In this document: positions 22,993 through 32,683 of the stretch, piece after piece
Layout of the letters: every line of letters starts with the position of its first letter
Numbering within the stretch: the stretch's first letter is position 1
Assembly: GCA_045110675.1 (NCBI GenBank)
Contig: JBGCGJ010000029.1
Span: 18,511-82,510, forward strand
Direction of reading: 5' to 3'
Length of the DNA stretch: 64,000 bases
DNA from: JBALVT01 sp045110675
GTDB taxonomy: Bacteria; Pseudomonadota; Gammaproteobacteria; Pseudomonadales; Halieaceae
Translations under genes and position numbers: made by a program
Notes under the pieces: model-generated
Database searches by the model: none
Told to the model about the DNA's origin: nothing
The model's input: the letters and a program-made list of their open reading frames with translations, nothing else

Positions 22993-25437
22993 TCATTCCA
23001 AACCTCTGCTGATGATTGCCGGGGTATCGCTATCTTCTCGGATTGAAATGATACGATTCATCTGAATATCTTCGAAGGTTTGAGTCAAACCCGTTACAGG
23101 CCAGTAAATCTCGAGCCGTTCGATGGCAGTCGCTGCGCCTAATCCAATCTCTTGTTGCAGGCTGGATGCGCCGAAACTGCCGCCGGTACCGACAGCGATG
23201 TAAATGTTTCGCTTTCCTTGTGCGTTTCGGGCGGTGAGGGAAATACGCGCGCCGATTGCAGCGGCATTGGAGCGCACACCGCGCAGGCGCAGCGTAATCC
23301 AGTTGTTTCCATGGCCGGGGTTGCGAAACAGCACGTTCTGATAGGCATCTCCTCGATACCAGCCGCCCATTTGCGCATAGATGTCCTGGTCCCCGTCATT
23401 GTCGAGGTCACCAAATGCAATACCATGGCCTTTCTGCAAGTGGCCAAAACCACCCGAGCTTGTCACGTCCTGAAAGTTCCTGCCCTTGTCCGAACGAAAC
23501 ATACGATTGGGCATTAAGGCTCGATAGTTGGGATCTCCGGTTCCGAGGTAAAGGTCGAGGTAACCATCGTTATCCAGGTCGCCAAAATTGGCTCCCATCA
23601 CAAACCTGGCTCGATCGAGTGACATGTCACTCGTTACATCGGTAAAGGTACCATCCTGGTTGTTGTGATATAACCGAGGTGTGGGGCTGCTACTCGCGGG
23701 TAGTTGCAAATATTCTGCGGCGACGTCGCCCAGGTAGCGATGTGATGGAGCCAGCAGCGGTGGTGGATCGCTCTCCCGAGGCGCTGAGCCAAAACCCGCC
23801 ACAAAGAGATCCTGCCACCCGTCGTTGTCGTAGTCGAAAAACCACGTGGGGAAACTGTACCGTGGTTTTGCCACCCCGGCGACAAGCGTTACATCTTTAA
23901 ACAAGCGTTTTGAGCCTTTACCGCTACCGTTGTGGAAAAGCAAGTTGGGCTGGCCTTGACGCGAAATGTAGAGATCGGGGTAACCGTCGTTGTCATAGTC
24001 TTCCCAGGCTGCGCCCTTCACCATGCCAGAAATATTTAGGCCGACTGTTCCGGAAACTTCTTCAAAAGTACCCCGATTGTTGCGATAGAGTTGAACCGGA
24101 TGTGGATCTCCAGGCTGGCTCTCGTTGCCCAAAAATATATCCACCCAGCCGTCGTTATCGAAATCGGCCCATGTCGCCACCTGCGTTGGATGAAAAGATA
24201 ATAGGCCGGACTCTTCAGTGACATCGGTGAAGGTTCCATCGCCATTGTTGCGTAGTAAGGAGTTTGGAGCATCTCCATTTCCGGGCATGAAACCACGCCA
24301 AGCTCCGCGCGCTACTAGAACATCGATAGCTCCGTCATTGTCATAATCGGCCTGTGCCAGATTGAGTCCACCTGTCTGGCCCGAAAGTCCAGCTGCATGG
24401 GTGCGATCTGAGAAGGTTCCATCGCCCTGATTTTGGAAATAGTTGAGGTTCTCATGATGACCGGTGGAAGAAGTGAAAATGTCGAGTAATCCATCTCCAT
24501 TGAAATCTTCGACGATGCTGCCTCCTGCCATTGTCCGCACTGCGACACCCAATTGCGGTGCTACATCCTTGAAGCGCCCGATGTCGAATTCAGATTGAAA
24601 AGCTGATGGCGGAATTAGCCATTGCTTCGGTACCTCTTGAGGGTATTTTCCTAGCGTCATATATGCGATGTTGAGTAGCCAACGAGAATTCAGATCACGC
24701 GGCTTTTCCGACAAAGTCGCCTTCAACTCAGTTATTGCGGAGGTCGACCCAGTGGGATCTACATGCACGCCGGAACTACGGATAGGAAAGATGCAAACGT
24801 CGGCCGAGTGCCTTTCGATACAGTTAGCTTGCTCACCCCTGCGCAAGTGAGCGATCGCCAGCCAATCTCGTATTACGCTATGCTGCTTCTTTTCTCCTTC
24901 TTTGCCGGCTGATTCGCGCATTAGTTGTCGAAACACATCGATTGCCGCCAGTGTGCGACCCTCCTCGAGCAATGCGACGCCGTGGTTAAAGCGCAGCGAA
25001 ACCGAATTGGAGAAAATGGGCAGCCTAAGCAGCCGCCGGTATTTTTCGATGCCCACCTCATTGGGATACATCCAGGATTGCTCTTCCAGCAGGCGGAGAC
25101 GCTCCACCATGGGAACCCCGGGAGCCTTCCAGGGTTTGGGTGACCAGGCCAGATAAGAGCCGTAGACGCCTATTGACGAGGCCGTTGTCAGCAGTGCGCC
25201 GATGAGCAGAATAGGGAGGCTAGCCTTCAACTCAGGCCTTCGTATTAGCAGCCACATTGCCAATACAAGACAGGACGTCTGACAAAGTGCGATTGCAGCG
25301 ATGCTGGCCGCGCCCTGTAGTTGCTTGTCGGGAACGATGAGTTGTTCGATTGACCAGACGTTAAAAGATGCAGCGACGATAAGCACCAGGAAACCGAGTA
25401 CCAGGGCAGCAATGCCAGTTTCGGTTCGCGTCGACAT
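22993..25437 (-). CDS. Membrane-anchored VCBS/FG-GAP protein with ASPIC/UnbV domain
   Basis: An 814-residue protein. The N-terminus holds about three membrane helices (AALVLGFLVLIVAASFNVW, then about residues 44-66 and 73-95), with a short motif FNVWSIEQL like FNKWSLERL in the 16066-18177 protein. A predicted helical region of about 170 residues with TPR-like character follows (residues about 120-290). Next come at least seven FG-GAP blades with calcium loops such as DYDNDGAIDVLV, DFDNDGWVDIFL, DYDNDGYPDLYI and DLDNDGYLDLYL. It ends in a C-terminal ASPIC/UnbV domain (AAAIGARISLTA, IERLEIYWP). Unlike its paralogue it has no thioredoxin domain and no internal stop. It probably faces the periplasm, but its function is unknown. 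Confidence 0.85.
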   Translation of the reverse strand: MSTRTETGIAALVLGFLVLIVAASFNVWSIEQLIVPDKQLQGAASIAAIALCQTSCLVLAMWLLIRRPELKASLPILLIGALLTTASSIGVYGSYLAWSPKPWKAPGVPMVERLRLLEEQSWMYPNEVGIEKYRRLLRLPIFSNSVSLRFNHGVALLEEGRTLAAIDVFRQLMRESAGKEGEKKQHSVIRDWLAIAHLRRGEQANCIERHSADVCIFPIRSSGVHVDPTGSTSAITELKATLSEKPRDLNSRWLLNIAYMTLGKYPQEVPKQWLIPPSAFQSEFDIGRFKDVAPQLGVAVRTMAGGSIVEDFNGDGLLDIFTSSTGHHENLNYFQNQGDGTFSDRTHAAGLSGQTGGLNLAQADYDNDGAIDVLVARGAWRGFMPGNGDAPNSLLRNNGDGTFTDVTEESGLLSFHPTQVATWADFDNDGWVDIFLGNESQPGDPHPVQLYRNNRGTFEEVSGTVGLNISGMVKGAAWEDYDNDGYPDLYISRQGQPNLLFHNGSGKGSKRLFKDVTLVAGVAKPRYSFPTWFFDYDNDGWQDLFVAGFGSAPRESDPPPLLAPSHRYLGDVAAEYLQLPASSSPTPRLYHNNQDGTFTDVTSDMSLDRARFVMGANFGDLDNDGYLDLYLGTGDPNYRALMPNRMFRSDKGRNFQDVTSSGGFGHLQKGHGIAFGDLDNDGDQDIYAQMGGWYRGDAYQNVLFRNPGHGNNWITLRLRGVRSNAAAIGARISLTARNAQGKRNIYIAVGTGGSFGASSLQQEIGLGAATAIERLEIYWPVTGLTQTFEDIQMNRIISIREDSDTPAIISRGLE

Positions 25438-25773
25438 TGAGCTGGATCTCCTGATAGCACGGGGCTAAGACGTAACATTATTGATACCAAAAGACTGGCG
25501 AAGAACCCCCTACAGGTGCTGCTATCAACCAATGTCCTTGACAAAGATTATACAGTGAAAGCTAAGCGGCTCAGACAACGTTTCACCGTTGGAGAAAACT
25601 ATCCTATTTGTCGTTCGGGCGTCAAATAGCGTGAGCGATGTATTGAACTTAGCGATCTGGAATTTCGCCCAGACATTTCTTGCAGTGGGTTCTCTTTTTG
25701 CAATCTTTGGTGCTGGTTGAATACCCGCTTTGATGTTCCTATAATTCTTTTTCAAATAAAAAAAGGCTGCTGC
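25438..25773. other. 336-base divergent intergenic region
   Basis: No gene is supported. The region separates the minus-strand VCBS gene from the plus-strand GNAT/FemAB-like gene. AAAAGG at 25761-25766 is the ribosome binding site of the latter. A 105-residue minus-strand frame overlaps that gene's start and shows no family features. I see no convincing promoter or operator repeat. Confidence 0.4.
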
Positions 25774-26676
25774 ATGAATTACCCCGGCTATGCATGTTCC
25801 GCATACGCTGAATCCTGGGGCGAGTTTGGAATTCCGCGCCATTTTGCTAAATCCAATGGTTGGGTTTTGGAGCGTTCCATTCCAGATTCAACGGCACGAG
25901 ATGCCATGGGCTGTTATCCAATATTCAGTTGCGGTGATTGGTCGAAGCTTCACTCGGATATTGAAGACCTGGGTGATGAGTTGGTCAGTTTGTCAATGAT
26001 TGCCGATCCATTCGGGGATTATGATATTGCTCACCTCCGTGAGTGCTTCCCTGATCTGCTTGTCCCTTATAAGCAGCACTATGTCATCGATATGCATCGC
26101 CCAATTGATGAGATTGTCTCTCGGCATCACCGCAGGGCGGCAGGTAAAGCGCAGAAGAAAATTCAATCCGAAGTTTGTCCGGATCCAGCGAGTTTTCTGG
26201 ATGAATGGATAGAGTTACATGAAAATTTGGTCGCGAAACACGACATCACGGGTATGCGCGCTTTTTCCAGGTCGTCATTTAAAAAACAGTTGAATACGCC
26301 GGGTCTGGTCCTGCTTAAGGCGAAATGCGAAAAAGAAACCGTAGGTGCACAACTGTGGTTTCAACATGAAAATGTCGCCTTTGGACATGTTCTGGCTTTT
26401 AGCGAGTTAGGCTACAAACTTGGCGCCACCTACGCCCTCTACTGGTTCGCCCTGAACTATTTCTCGGACAAGGTAAAATGGTGTGATATTGGCGGTGTAG
26501 CAGGCCATAAAGAGTCTGCTAGAGATGGATTGGGCCAATTTAAGGATGGCTGGTCTACTGGGCGGAAAACTGCTTATTTATGTGGGCGGATATTAAACCG
26601 ATCGCGTTATCAGGAGTTGGAAAAACGAGTAAATGCAAGTACCGATTTTTTCCCGGCCTACCGGAATTTTTTCTGA
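25774..26676 (+). CDS. GNAT/FemAB-like acyl- or aminoacyltransferase
   Basis: A 300-residue protein resembling the Acetyltransf_6 (FemAB-like) family common in EPS loci. Recognisable parts are a basic segment HHRRAAGKAQKKI, the helix DEWIELHENLVAKHDITGMRAF, VLLKAKCEKETVGAQLWFQHENVAFGHVLAFSELGYKLGATYALYW and WCDIGGVAGHKESARDGLGQFKDGW near the C-terminus. I used the ATG at 25774, preceded by AAAAGG, not the upstream ATG at 25717. It stands 57 bases before a DegT aminotransferase, so it may N-acylate the amino sugar formed by that enzyme. That link is inferred from position. Confidence 0.75.
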   Translation: MNYPGYACSAYAESWGEFGIPRHFAKSNGWVLERSIPDSTARDAMGCYPIFSCGDWSKLHSDIEDLGDELVSLSMIADPFGDYDIAHLRECFPDLLVPYKQHYVIDMHRPIDEIVSRHHRRAAGKAQKKIQSEVCPDPASFLDEWIELHENLVAKHDITGMRAFSRSSFKKQLNTPGLVLLKAKCEKETVGAQLWFQHENVAFGHVLAFSELGYKLGATYALYWFALNYFSDKVKWCDIGGVAGHKESARDGLGQFKDGWSTGRKTAYLCGRILNRSRYQELEKRVNASTDFFPAYRNFF

Positions 26677-26733
26677 GTAATTTTCTCGGCGCTTACTGTA
26701 CACTCTGGGGATGAATGAGGAATCTGTGTCACG

Positions 26734-27891
26734 ATGAAGAAAGCCGATAGGCAGAATTGCCAACCCGTTGCCGCTGCCAAACCCCTGTTTCCCGCAGAGG
26801 ATATTTTGGGTATCCAAGAGGCGGTAGCGGAGATTTTGAAATCCGGGTGGCTGATACTGGGTGAGCAGACGCGGGCCTTTGAGCGTGAGTTTCAATCGTA
26901 TGTTGGTGTCGATCACGCGGTAGCCGTCAGCAGTTGCACTGCAGCTATTCAGATTGCGCTTCGCTACTATAAAGTTCAGGGCCGCGAAGTTATTTTGCCG
27001 ACCAACAATTTTGTCGGAGTGGTGAGCGCGGTTGTTCAAGAGGGTGCCTCGCCAGTAATGGCAGAGATGAACCCCGAAACTTTTTGCGTCGACACGGATG
27101 ACCTTCTGGCGCGAATAACACCGCAGACTGCCGGTGTGGTTATAGTCCATATAGCGGGCCTCATCTATCCAGATATTGATCGTCTTCGGGCAGAGTGTGA
27201 AGACAGAGGATTGTTTCTGCTCGAAGATGCCTCTCATGCCCATGGGGCGCAGATTAACGGTCGAAGGGCGGGAGGCTTGACTGAGGTAGGCTGTTTTTCT
27301 TTCTATCCTACCAAGTTAGTCACGACTGGCCTGGGTGGTATGTTAACAACCAGTAATTCTGAATTAGCGGATTACGCTCGTTCCGTTCGCCACCACGGAG
27401 TTGGAGGAAGTCTGGATGATATAGTGAACCTTGGAAACGATTGGTGTATGAGCGAAATTCACGCTGCTATCGGGCGTTTCCAACTTCGTCGTGCTGATGA
27501 GAATGTTGACTACCGGAACAAAATGGTGGAGCGATACATCAAGGGATTTCAGGGTCTGTCTTGGTTGAATGTACCGGATTGTCCCAAGGGCTTTCGACAC
27601 GCCTATTACAAATTTCCGACGTTGCTCGGACCGCAGCTGGACACTCCAAAGTTTCGCCGCCTATTAAATGAAGACTATGGCATAGAAAATGGTGCGATCT
27701 ACAATCCTCCCTGCCATCTGCAACCTGTTCTGCGTAATATGTATGGATACAGTGAGGGATTGTTTCCGGTGGCTGAGTCGATCCTGAATCGTCAACTGTG
27801 TCCTCCTATTCACTCAGCAATAACAGAGCCGGAAGTTGATCGAGCGATCGATTCGATCAAAGCAGTGGGTAAGCTTTGTGGTTTTGATTAA
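26734..27891 (+). CDS. DegT/DnrJ/EryC1/StrS family aminotransferase
   Basis: A 385-residue PLP-dependent sugar aminotransferase. Its motifs are VSSCTAAIQIALRYY, VILPTNNFVGVVSA, FLLEDASHAHGAQ with the Asp that contacts the cofactor, and SFYPTKLVTTGLGGM with the Schiff-base Lys. The frame starts at the ATG of MKKADRQNC. It lies between the GNAT/FemAB-like gene and an SDR on the same strand, which together could form a small module for making an acylated amino sugar. It is only distantly similar to the other DegT protein at 12192-13391, so they probably act on different substrates. Confidence 0.9.
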   Translation: MKKADRQNCQPVAAAKPLFPAEDILGIQEAVAEILKSGWLILGEQTRAFEREFQSYVGVDHAVAVSSCTAAIQIALRYYKVQGREVILPTNNFVGVVSAVVQEGASPVMAEMNPETFCVDTDDLLARITPQTAGVVIVHIAGLIYPDIDRLRAECEDRGLFLLEDASHAHGAQINGRRAGGLTEVGCFSFYPTKLVTTGLGGMLTTSNSELADYARSVRHHGVGGSLDDIVNLGNDWCMSEIHAAIGRFQLRRADENVDYRNKMVERYIKGFQGLSWLNVPDCPKGFRHAYYKFPTLLGPQLDTPKFRRLLNEDYGIENGAIYNPPCHLQPVLRNMYGYSEGLFPVAESILNRQLCPPIHSAITEPEVDRAIDSIKAVGKLCGFD

Positions 27892-27974
27892 AAACAGCTC
27901 TGAGTGTTCTAACGGCATTGGCGGAACTATTTACCGTGTGCCGGCACCCCGAGAAGTTATGTTAGGAAAAAATA

Positions 27975-28787
27975 ATGGCTGAGTCGCAACAAGATACTCC
28001 GGGACGTTTGGCGGGCAAAGTGGCAATTATTGCGGGAGCCGCCTCAACGGGACCGGGGCTTGGAATTGGCGCAGCTACTGCCATGTTGTTCGCGCGTGAA
28101 GGTGCAAAGATACTTTTGGTCAATCGTTCGGAGGCACATGCACAAAAACTCTGTGAGGAAATTAGCCTAGAAGGTGGCATATGCTCAACATTTGTGGGTG
28201 ACCTGACGCTGGAGGAGGACGTGCAGAGAATGGTGGGAGCTGCAGTTAGTACTTATGGGCAACTTGATATCCTCCACAACAATGCCGGAACTGGAGCGCC
28301 GGGTACAGTAGTAAATGTTGAACAGGCTGTTTGGGACAATGCGATGAATACTAACTTGAAGGCAACTATGCTCGCCTGCAAGTATAGTATTCCCGAGATG
28401 ATTGCCACTGGTGGGGGTTCCATAATCAATATGTCTACTGTGGGTGCTGTGCAGGGTTTTCGTCGAGGAGATACCGGTTTTGCTGCCTATTCCGCATCCA
28501 AAGCAGGTCTAATTGGTTTGACTCTCTCCATCGCGGCAGATTTCGCAGCGGATGGCATTCGCGCCAATAGTCTTGTAGTTGGGATGGTTAACACTCCGGC
28601 GCTTAAAAAGTTTGGTGAAGAAGCGCGGGAGAAACGGCGACTCGCGGTGCCGCTGCAGACCGAAGGTACAGCGTGGGATGTGGCGTGGTCCGCTGTCTAT
28701 CTCGCTAGCGATGAGGCGCGCTGGGTAACCGGTGTTTCACTGCCGGTAGATGGAGGACAAATGAATCTTCGCGATTGGCCCGGCTAA
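27975..28787 (+). CDS. Short-chain dehydrogenase/reductase
   Basis: A 270-residue classical SDR. The nucleotide-binding region reads VAIIAGAASTGPGLGIGAATA, an unusual spacing in the glycine-rich loop. It is followed by LHNNAGTG, the catalytic Ser in INMSTVGAV and the Tyr-Lys pair in AAYSASKAG, then the C-terminal VSLPVDGGQMN. It would oxidise or reduce a hydroxyl/keto group using NAD(P). AGGA at 27964-27967 supports the start. Its stop overlaps by four bases the stop of the convergent glycosyltransferase gene. It is the last gene of the GNAT/DegT/SDR group, and a role in sugar modification is likely but not shown. Confidence 0.88.
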   Translation: MAESQQDTPGRLAGKVAIIAGAASTGPGLGIGAATAMLFAREGAKILLVNRSEAHAQKLCEEISLEGGICSTFVGDLTLEEDVQRMVGAAVSTYGQLDILHNNAGTGAPGTVVNVEQAVWDNAMNTNLKATMLACKYSIPEMIATGGGSIINMSTVGAVQGFRRGDTGFAAYSASKAGLIGLTLSIAADFAADGIRANSLVVGMVNTPALKKFGEEAREKRRLAVPLQTEGTAWDVAWSAVYLASDEARWVTGVSLPVDGGQMNLRDWPG

Positions 28788-29962
28788 ATATCTTTCTTGT
28801 AAAAATCGAGCGGTCGGTAGACCTCTGCGGCGAGAGATTCGCGCAAACTATTCTTGTCCTTATAGTTATCTTTTACGACTTGCACCAGGTTCACATAGGC
28901 ATCGACGACGGCGTCCCAACGATATAGCGAGTCGGACCGCTTTTTCGCCAGTGATTTCAATCTTGAGACAGTGTCGGGGTCGCCATCCAGATCTTGAATT
29001 AGGGAAGCCAGATGATGCTCCCTTTTGGTAAAGAATAGACCTTCGTCAGTCATAACCTGTCGATGAAACACTACATCCATTGCCACAGGAGCCGCCGTCA
29101 TGTGCATGGCATTCAGTAAACTCGGATTGGTACCTCCGACCTCATGTCCATGCAAATACACATAGGAATTCTCAAATAAGGCGTTCAATTTGTTTTTTTC
29201 ATAGACGCCACCTATACAGCGTACGACTTCGTCATCTTCCGCCGCGATCGCCTGCCCGTAAGGAGTGTCGTATCTTGCGGCGCCGACTACTATTAGCGGT
29301 TTTTTGGATTTCGCCAGTCGATATTCTCGGATGATTAAATCGATATTGTTGTCGGGTTCAATGCGGGCAACACATAGGTAGTAGCCATTTTTAGTCAGAC
29401 CATATTCTTCCAGAACACTGTCATCTGATCCATTTCCCACTTCGCCAGCGTAGGGAATGAAGCTACTCTTTGCCTGATATTCCTCGATGTAATAGTCCTG
29501 CATCGCTTTCGAATCTGTGACCAACCAGTGGCTAAACCATGCGGATACTTTTTCGGACCATTTGTAGTAGCGTTGTTGCAGAGGGCTCCATTTTTGCCGC
29601 TTCCACCCCATTCCGTCGGTGTGAATGACGACCGGATGACCCCGCAGGCGCAGTGGCAAGACAAACGGACCGTTGCCCGGGTCTAAAACCAGTACGACAT
29701 CGTAGGAACAAAAGGAGGCGTGTAAGATAGCGAGATTACTGTGTACGATGCTCTCCAGACTCTTACCACCCGGGGCAGGAAGATACACACACTTTACCCC
29801 ATTGTAGTATGGCGGCATCTCGTCGTAGTAATTGCTTCGGCAATATACGCTGACCTCGAATCCATACTGCTCAGTCATACGCGTTGCCATCTGTTCGGCA
29901 AGGGTGCTAAAACCGCTGTATCTGGCGGGGATACCCCTGTCACCAATAATCGCAAGCTTCAT
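28784..29962 (-). CDS. Glycosyltransferase with DUF1972 N-terminal domain (GT4-like)
   Basis: A 392-residue enzyme. The N-terminal domain (about residues 1-180) has the DUF1972 look: MKLAIIGDRGIPARYSGFSTLAEQ, LVLDPGNGPFVLPLRLRG and IHTDGMGWKRQKW. The C-terminal GT-B half (about 185-340) contains YLCVARIEPDNNIDLIIREY, where GT4 enzymes bind the nucleotide sugar. Related proteins are rhamnosyl- or galactosyltransferases of EPS loci. I chose the ATG at 29962; a TTG two codons earlier is possible. It is the last gene of the long minus-strand EPS operon. Confidence 0.88.
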   Translation of the reverse strand: MKLAIIGDRGIPARYSGFSTLAEQMATRMTEQYGFEVSVYCRSNYYDEMPPYYNGVKCVYLPAPGGKSLESIVHSNLAILHASFCSYDVVLVLDPGNGPFVLPLRLRGHPVVIHTDGMGWKRQKWSPLQQRYYKWSEKVSAWFSHWLVTDSKAMQDYYIEEYQAKSSFIPYAGEVGNGSDDSVLEEYGLTKNGYYLCVARIEPDNNIDLIIREYRLAKSKKPLIVVGAARYDTPYGQAIAAEDDEVVRCIGGVYEKNKLNALFENSYVYLHGHEVGGTNPSLLNAMHMTAAPVAMDVVFHRQVMTDEGLFFTKREHHLASLIQDLDGDPDTVSRLKSLAKKRSDSLYRWDAVVDAYVNLVQVVKDNYKDKNSLRESLAAEVYRPLDFYKKDI

Positions 29963-30047
29963 AGTCAACTCTTATGTTAAGACCACTAAGGCGCCAATTT
30001 ACATATAGCCCAGGACACCGATCGATGGTCGATTTAATATTGTGTGT

Positions 30048-31232
30048 TTAGTTTAATCCATATTTGCTCGCAACCCCGATTTCACTTTCGGGTAGCTTTG
30101 CCGTTTTCGAAAATATTTTCAGATATTCCGCTTTTAGATTCACCCAGCTGTACTTTTCGCGAATCTGTTCGGCATTGCGCAGCTTAGTTAGTTTTTTTGG
30201 GTCCTTGGACAGTGCGTTTACTGCGTTAGCCAACTCTCCCTTTTCACCCATATCAAGTGCAGCGGGGTCATTGTTCATCAGCCATTGAAAGTGAGCTGCG
30301 TTGTGAGTTAGTACCGGCAACCCTGTAGAAGCGCCCTCGATTAGTGCTAAACCAAAGGCTTCAAAACATGCGGTATGGACCATCAAGTCCGATACGGCGA
30401 ACAATTCGCCAACTTGCTGTGAGGGTAGATGAGTGACTCTGCAACGCTCGCCAAGAGTCTCTTGCGCGTATTCAACCAGATCCGGATCTCCGTTGTCCAA
30501 GCTGCCATCAATCCAAAGAAGAACGTCACCTTCGACATTGCTGAATTCATCGATCAGATAATCGATGCGTTTGTGATAGCGGTTAATGGCCGCCAGACAG
30601 AGCACCACAAAGGTATCTTCCGCGATGCTGTATTTCCGTCGTAGTTCACTCTTGCTGGCACTCACCGAAAAATTCTCTGGATAGAATCCCAAGGGGATCA
30701 TTGTCATGTATTCTGCTGGAATGCCGTAGTCTATGGCTTCATCATGCGTTACCTGGGACATTTGTTGCATATGGTCCGCGGGAGGGTAGTCGCTCGGACG
30801 CATTGCGCAACCTTCAGAATATATAAGCCGAAAGTCAAGGTTTAGGAGCTTGCGCAGTTTGTAAAGAATTCTCGTGAGTGGAGGATCAGTACAGTAGATG
30901 ATCCGGTAATCCTGCCCTCTTATTGCAAAAAGGAGGCTTATTGCGAAGGTAAGGCATTCGATGTGAAATGCTGTACGGCCGATTAACTTGTGAATAGGGA
31001 ACCACTTTAAAAAATTGCCGTTGCGGGTTAGGAAGAGCAGAGTCCTTTCATTTTTCGACGAAGCACCTCCACCTTTAAACAGTGTTACGTCCAGGTCATC
31101 CTTCACTAGATGAAAGATGTCGTGGAACATCCTTTCGAAACCTCTTTGCACCAGGCCTACGCCCGGACAAGCCATAGCCACCTTTAGTTCTTTGGTGGCG
31201 TTGGAATCAGTCATTGGATATTTTGCGCTCAT
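30048..31232 (-). CDS. Family 4 glycosyltransferase (GT-B)
   Basis: A 394-residue retaining glycosyltransferase. The C-terminal half contains DTFVVLCLAAINRYHKRIDYLIDEF and the EX7E-type segment FEAFGLALIEGASTGLPVLTHN, which binds the donor sugar nucleotide. The N-terminal domain has the acceptor-side sequence GLVQRGFERMFHDIF. The ATG at 31232 gives MSAKYPM; a second ATG six codons on is possible. It lies ten bases after the flippase gene in the same operon, so it probably assembles the same repeat unit. Confidence 0.9.
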   Translation of the reverse strand: MSAKYPMTDSNATKELKVAMACPGVGLVQRGFERMFHDIFHLVKDDLDVTLFKGGGASSKNERTLLFLTRNGNFLKWFPIHKLIGRTAFHIECLTFAISLLFAIRGQDYRIIYCTDPPLTRILYKLRKLLNLDFRLIYSEGCAMRPSDYPPADHMQQMSQVTHDEAIDYGIPAEYMTMIPLGFYPENFSVSASKSELRRKYSIAEDTFVVLCLAAINRYHKRIDYLIDEFSNVEGDVLLWIDGSLDNGDPDLVEYAQETLGERCRVTHLPSQQVGELFAVSDLMVHTACFEAFGLALIEGASTGLPVLTHNAAHFQWLMNNDPAALDMGEKGELANAVNALSKDPKKLTKLRNAEQIREKYSWVNLKAEYLKIFSKTAKLPESEIGVASKYGLN

Positions 31233-31242
31233 GGTTGCTGGC

Positions 31243-32679
31243 TTAACGGTTTTTTACTGCGGCGATTATGGAGAGTATTTTTTCTTTTGATACGCCTCCT
31301 GTCAGATAAGTGACGGCCATAAAAAATACGACACTCACGATTCCTCCAAGTAAGCTACCGTGAATAGAGGTGTAGGATACCGTTCCGACCGCAACGCCTG
31401 AAGCGAAAAAGATCTTTCCGATGGGTAGCCAGGCCAGTGAATAGTGGGCCATACGTAAACTGACAAACACAACAGGAATGGCTGTGACGAAAATTTCAAC
31501 GAAGAGGTAGGTGCCCACTGCACCAGCTATGCCATAAATCGGTACCAGATAAATAACTAACACGAAGCTGAAAATCACCACCATCAGGGTTATCCACATC
31601 GCCTTTTTCTGCCCGCCGCTGATCACAATGGGGGAGGACATAGCAGTTGTCATGGCTCTAGCGAGGATAGCCCAGGACAGGACTCTGAGAATCGCCGCCG
31701 ATTCAGACATGGATTCGCCGAAAAACGACACGATAAAATCTGCACTGCTATAGACCACGCAGAAAAAACAACAGGATACTAAGCATACGATCTCAACTAG
31801 GTTCTGCTGAGTGGATGCAAACAATTTTCTATCGGTGCTCCAGTAGTTCGAAAGGGGAGTGTAGAACACGTTCGATATAGCTTGTGTAACCAGAACAATT
31901 GGAAAGACGAGACGTATTGCTACGGTATAAAGGGCTACGGCCTCCATATCCATAAGTTTTGAAAGAGCTAGAGGAGCGATACTGTCGTAACAAGCCACGG
32001 TGACACCTGCAATCCCCAGGGGAGCAGCTTGTCTGCACAGTAAGCTGAAGTTATCGTCGTGCCCTATTTTGATTTTTGGTCGGTAGCCGTCTGAGCCATG
32101 ATAGATGTTTGCCGCGAAGTAGACTATTCGGGAAATTGTGTAGCAAGCCACGAATTCGGTAACACTGGCTTGCCCGAATGAGAGTGCCAGTGCCAGTAAG
32201 ATCATGACCAGAACTCCAGCAGATTCTGATTTCATATCCTTGTACATGACCATATCTACGCGAAAGTTGACGCGGTAAATCTGAGCGGCGCCATAGCAGA
32301 TTAGACCAATGCCACCGACAGCGATACCTGGGATTAGCTCGGAATATCCCAATAAGTTGATGGCGATAACCGCGGCTGAAAAGGCCAGTATTGCCTGGAC
32401 AATTTTAATCGCGGTAAAAGCATCCAGAATTCCGTTTCGCTTATGGATATCCTGGGAGATATTTCTCACTGCAATATCCGTAAAACCAAAATCCATCAAC
32501 CACTCGCCGATATAGACGATGCTCATGACGACGACAAACTGACCAAATACTTCTGCGCCAGCGATTCTCACAATGATAATTGCGATTAAGAGCCGTGACA
32601 GACTGACGAAAGCTCGCCCACTGACGAGGCCAATTACGTTTTGAAGAATTGTCCAAGTTGAAGTTTTAGAGGCGGACAT
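31243..32679 (-). CDS. Second Wzx-type polysaccharide flippase
   Basis: A 478-residue membrane protein of the MOP superfamily with about 12-14 hydrophobic helices, starting with SGRAFVSLSRLLIAIIIVRIAGAEVFGQFVVVMSIVYIGEWLMDFG and the early amphipathic loop. It would flip the undecaprenyl-linked repeat unit to the periplasm. It lies four bases downstream of the Wzy-like gene, so the two are translationally close. It is part of the operon with Wzz and Wza, making it the likelier partner of that export system than the flippase at 18499. Confidence 0.91.
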   Translation of the reverse strand: MSASKTSTWTILQNVIGLVSGRAFVSLSRLLIAIIIVRIAGAEVFGQFVVVMSIVYIGEWLMDFGFTDIAVRNISQDIHKRNGILDAFTAIKIVQAILAFSAAVIAINLLGYSELIPGIAVGGIGLICYGAAQIYRVNFRVDMVMYKDMKSESAGVLVMILLALALSFGQASVTEFVACYTISRIVYFAANIYHGSDGYRPKIKIGHDDNFSLLCRQAAPLGIAGVTVACYDSIAPLALSKLMDMEAVALYTVAIRLVFPIVLVTQAISNVFYTPLSNYWSTDRKLFASTQQNLVEIVCLVSCCFFCVVYSSADFIVSFFGESMSESAAILRVLSWAILARAMTTAMSSPIVISGGQKKAMWITLMVVIFSFVLVIYLVPIYGIAGAVGTYLFVEIFVTAIPVVFVSLRMAHYSLAWLPIGKIFFASGVAVGTVSYTSIHGSLLGGIVSVVFFMAVTYLTGGVSKEKILSIIAAVKNR

Positions 32680-32683
32680 GTAA

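Noticed and set aside
26822..26832. GGCGGTAGCG resembling the ops element bound by RfaH upstream of polysaccharide operons
   Set aside because: It lies inside the coding sequence of the DegT aminotransferase (codons for Glu-Ala-Val-Ala-Glu), not in a leader, and has no JUMPstart context.
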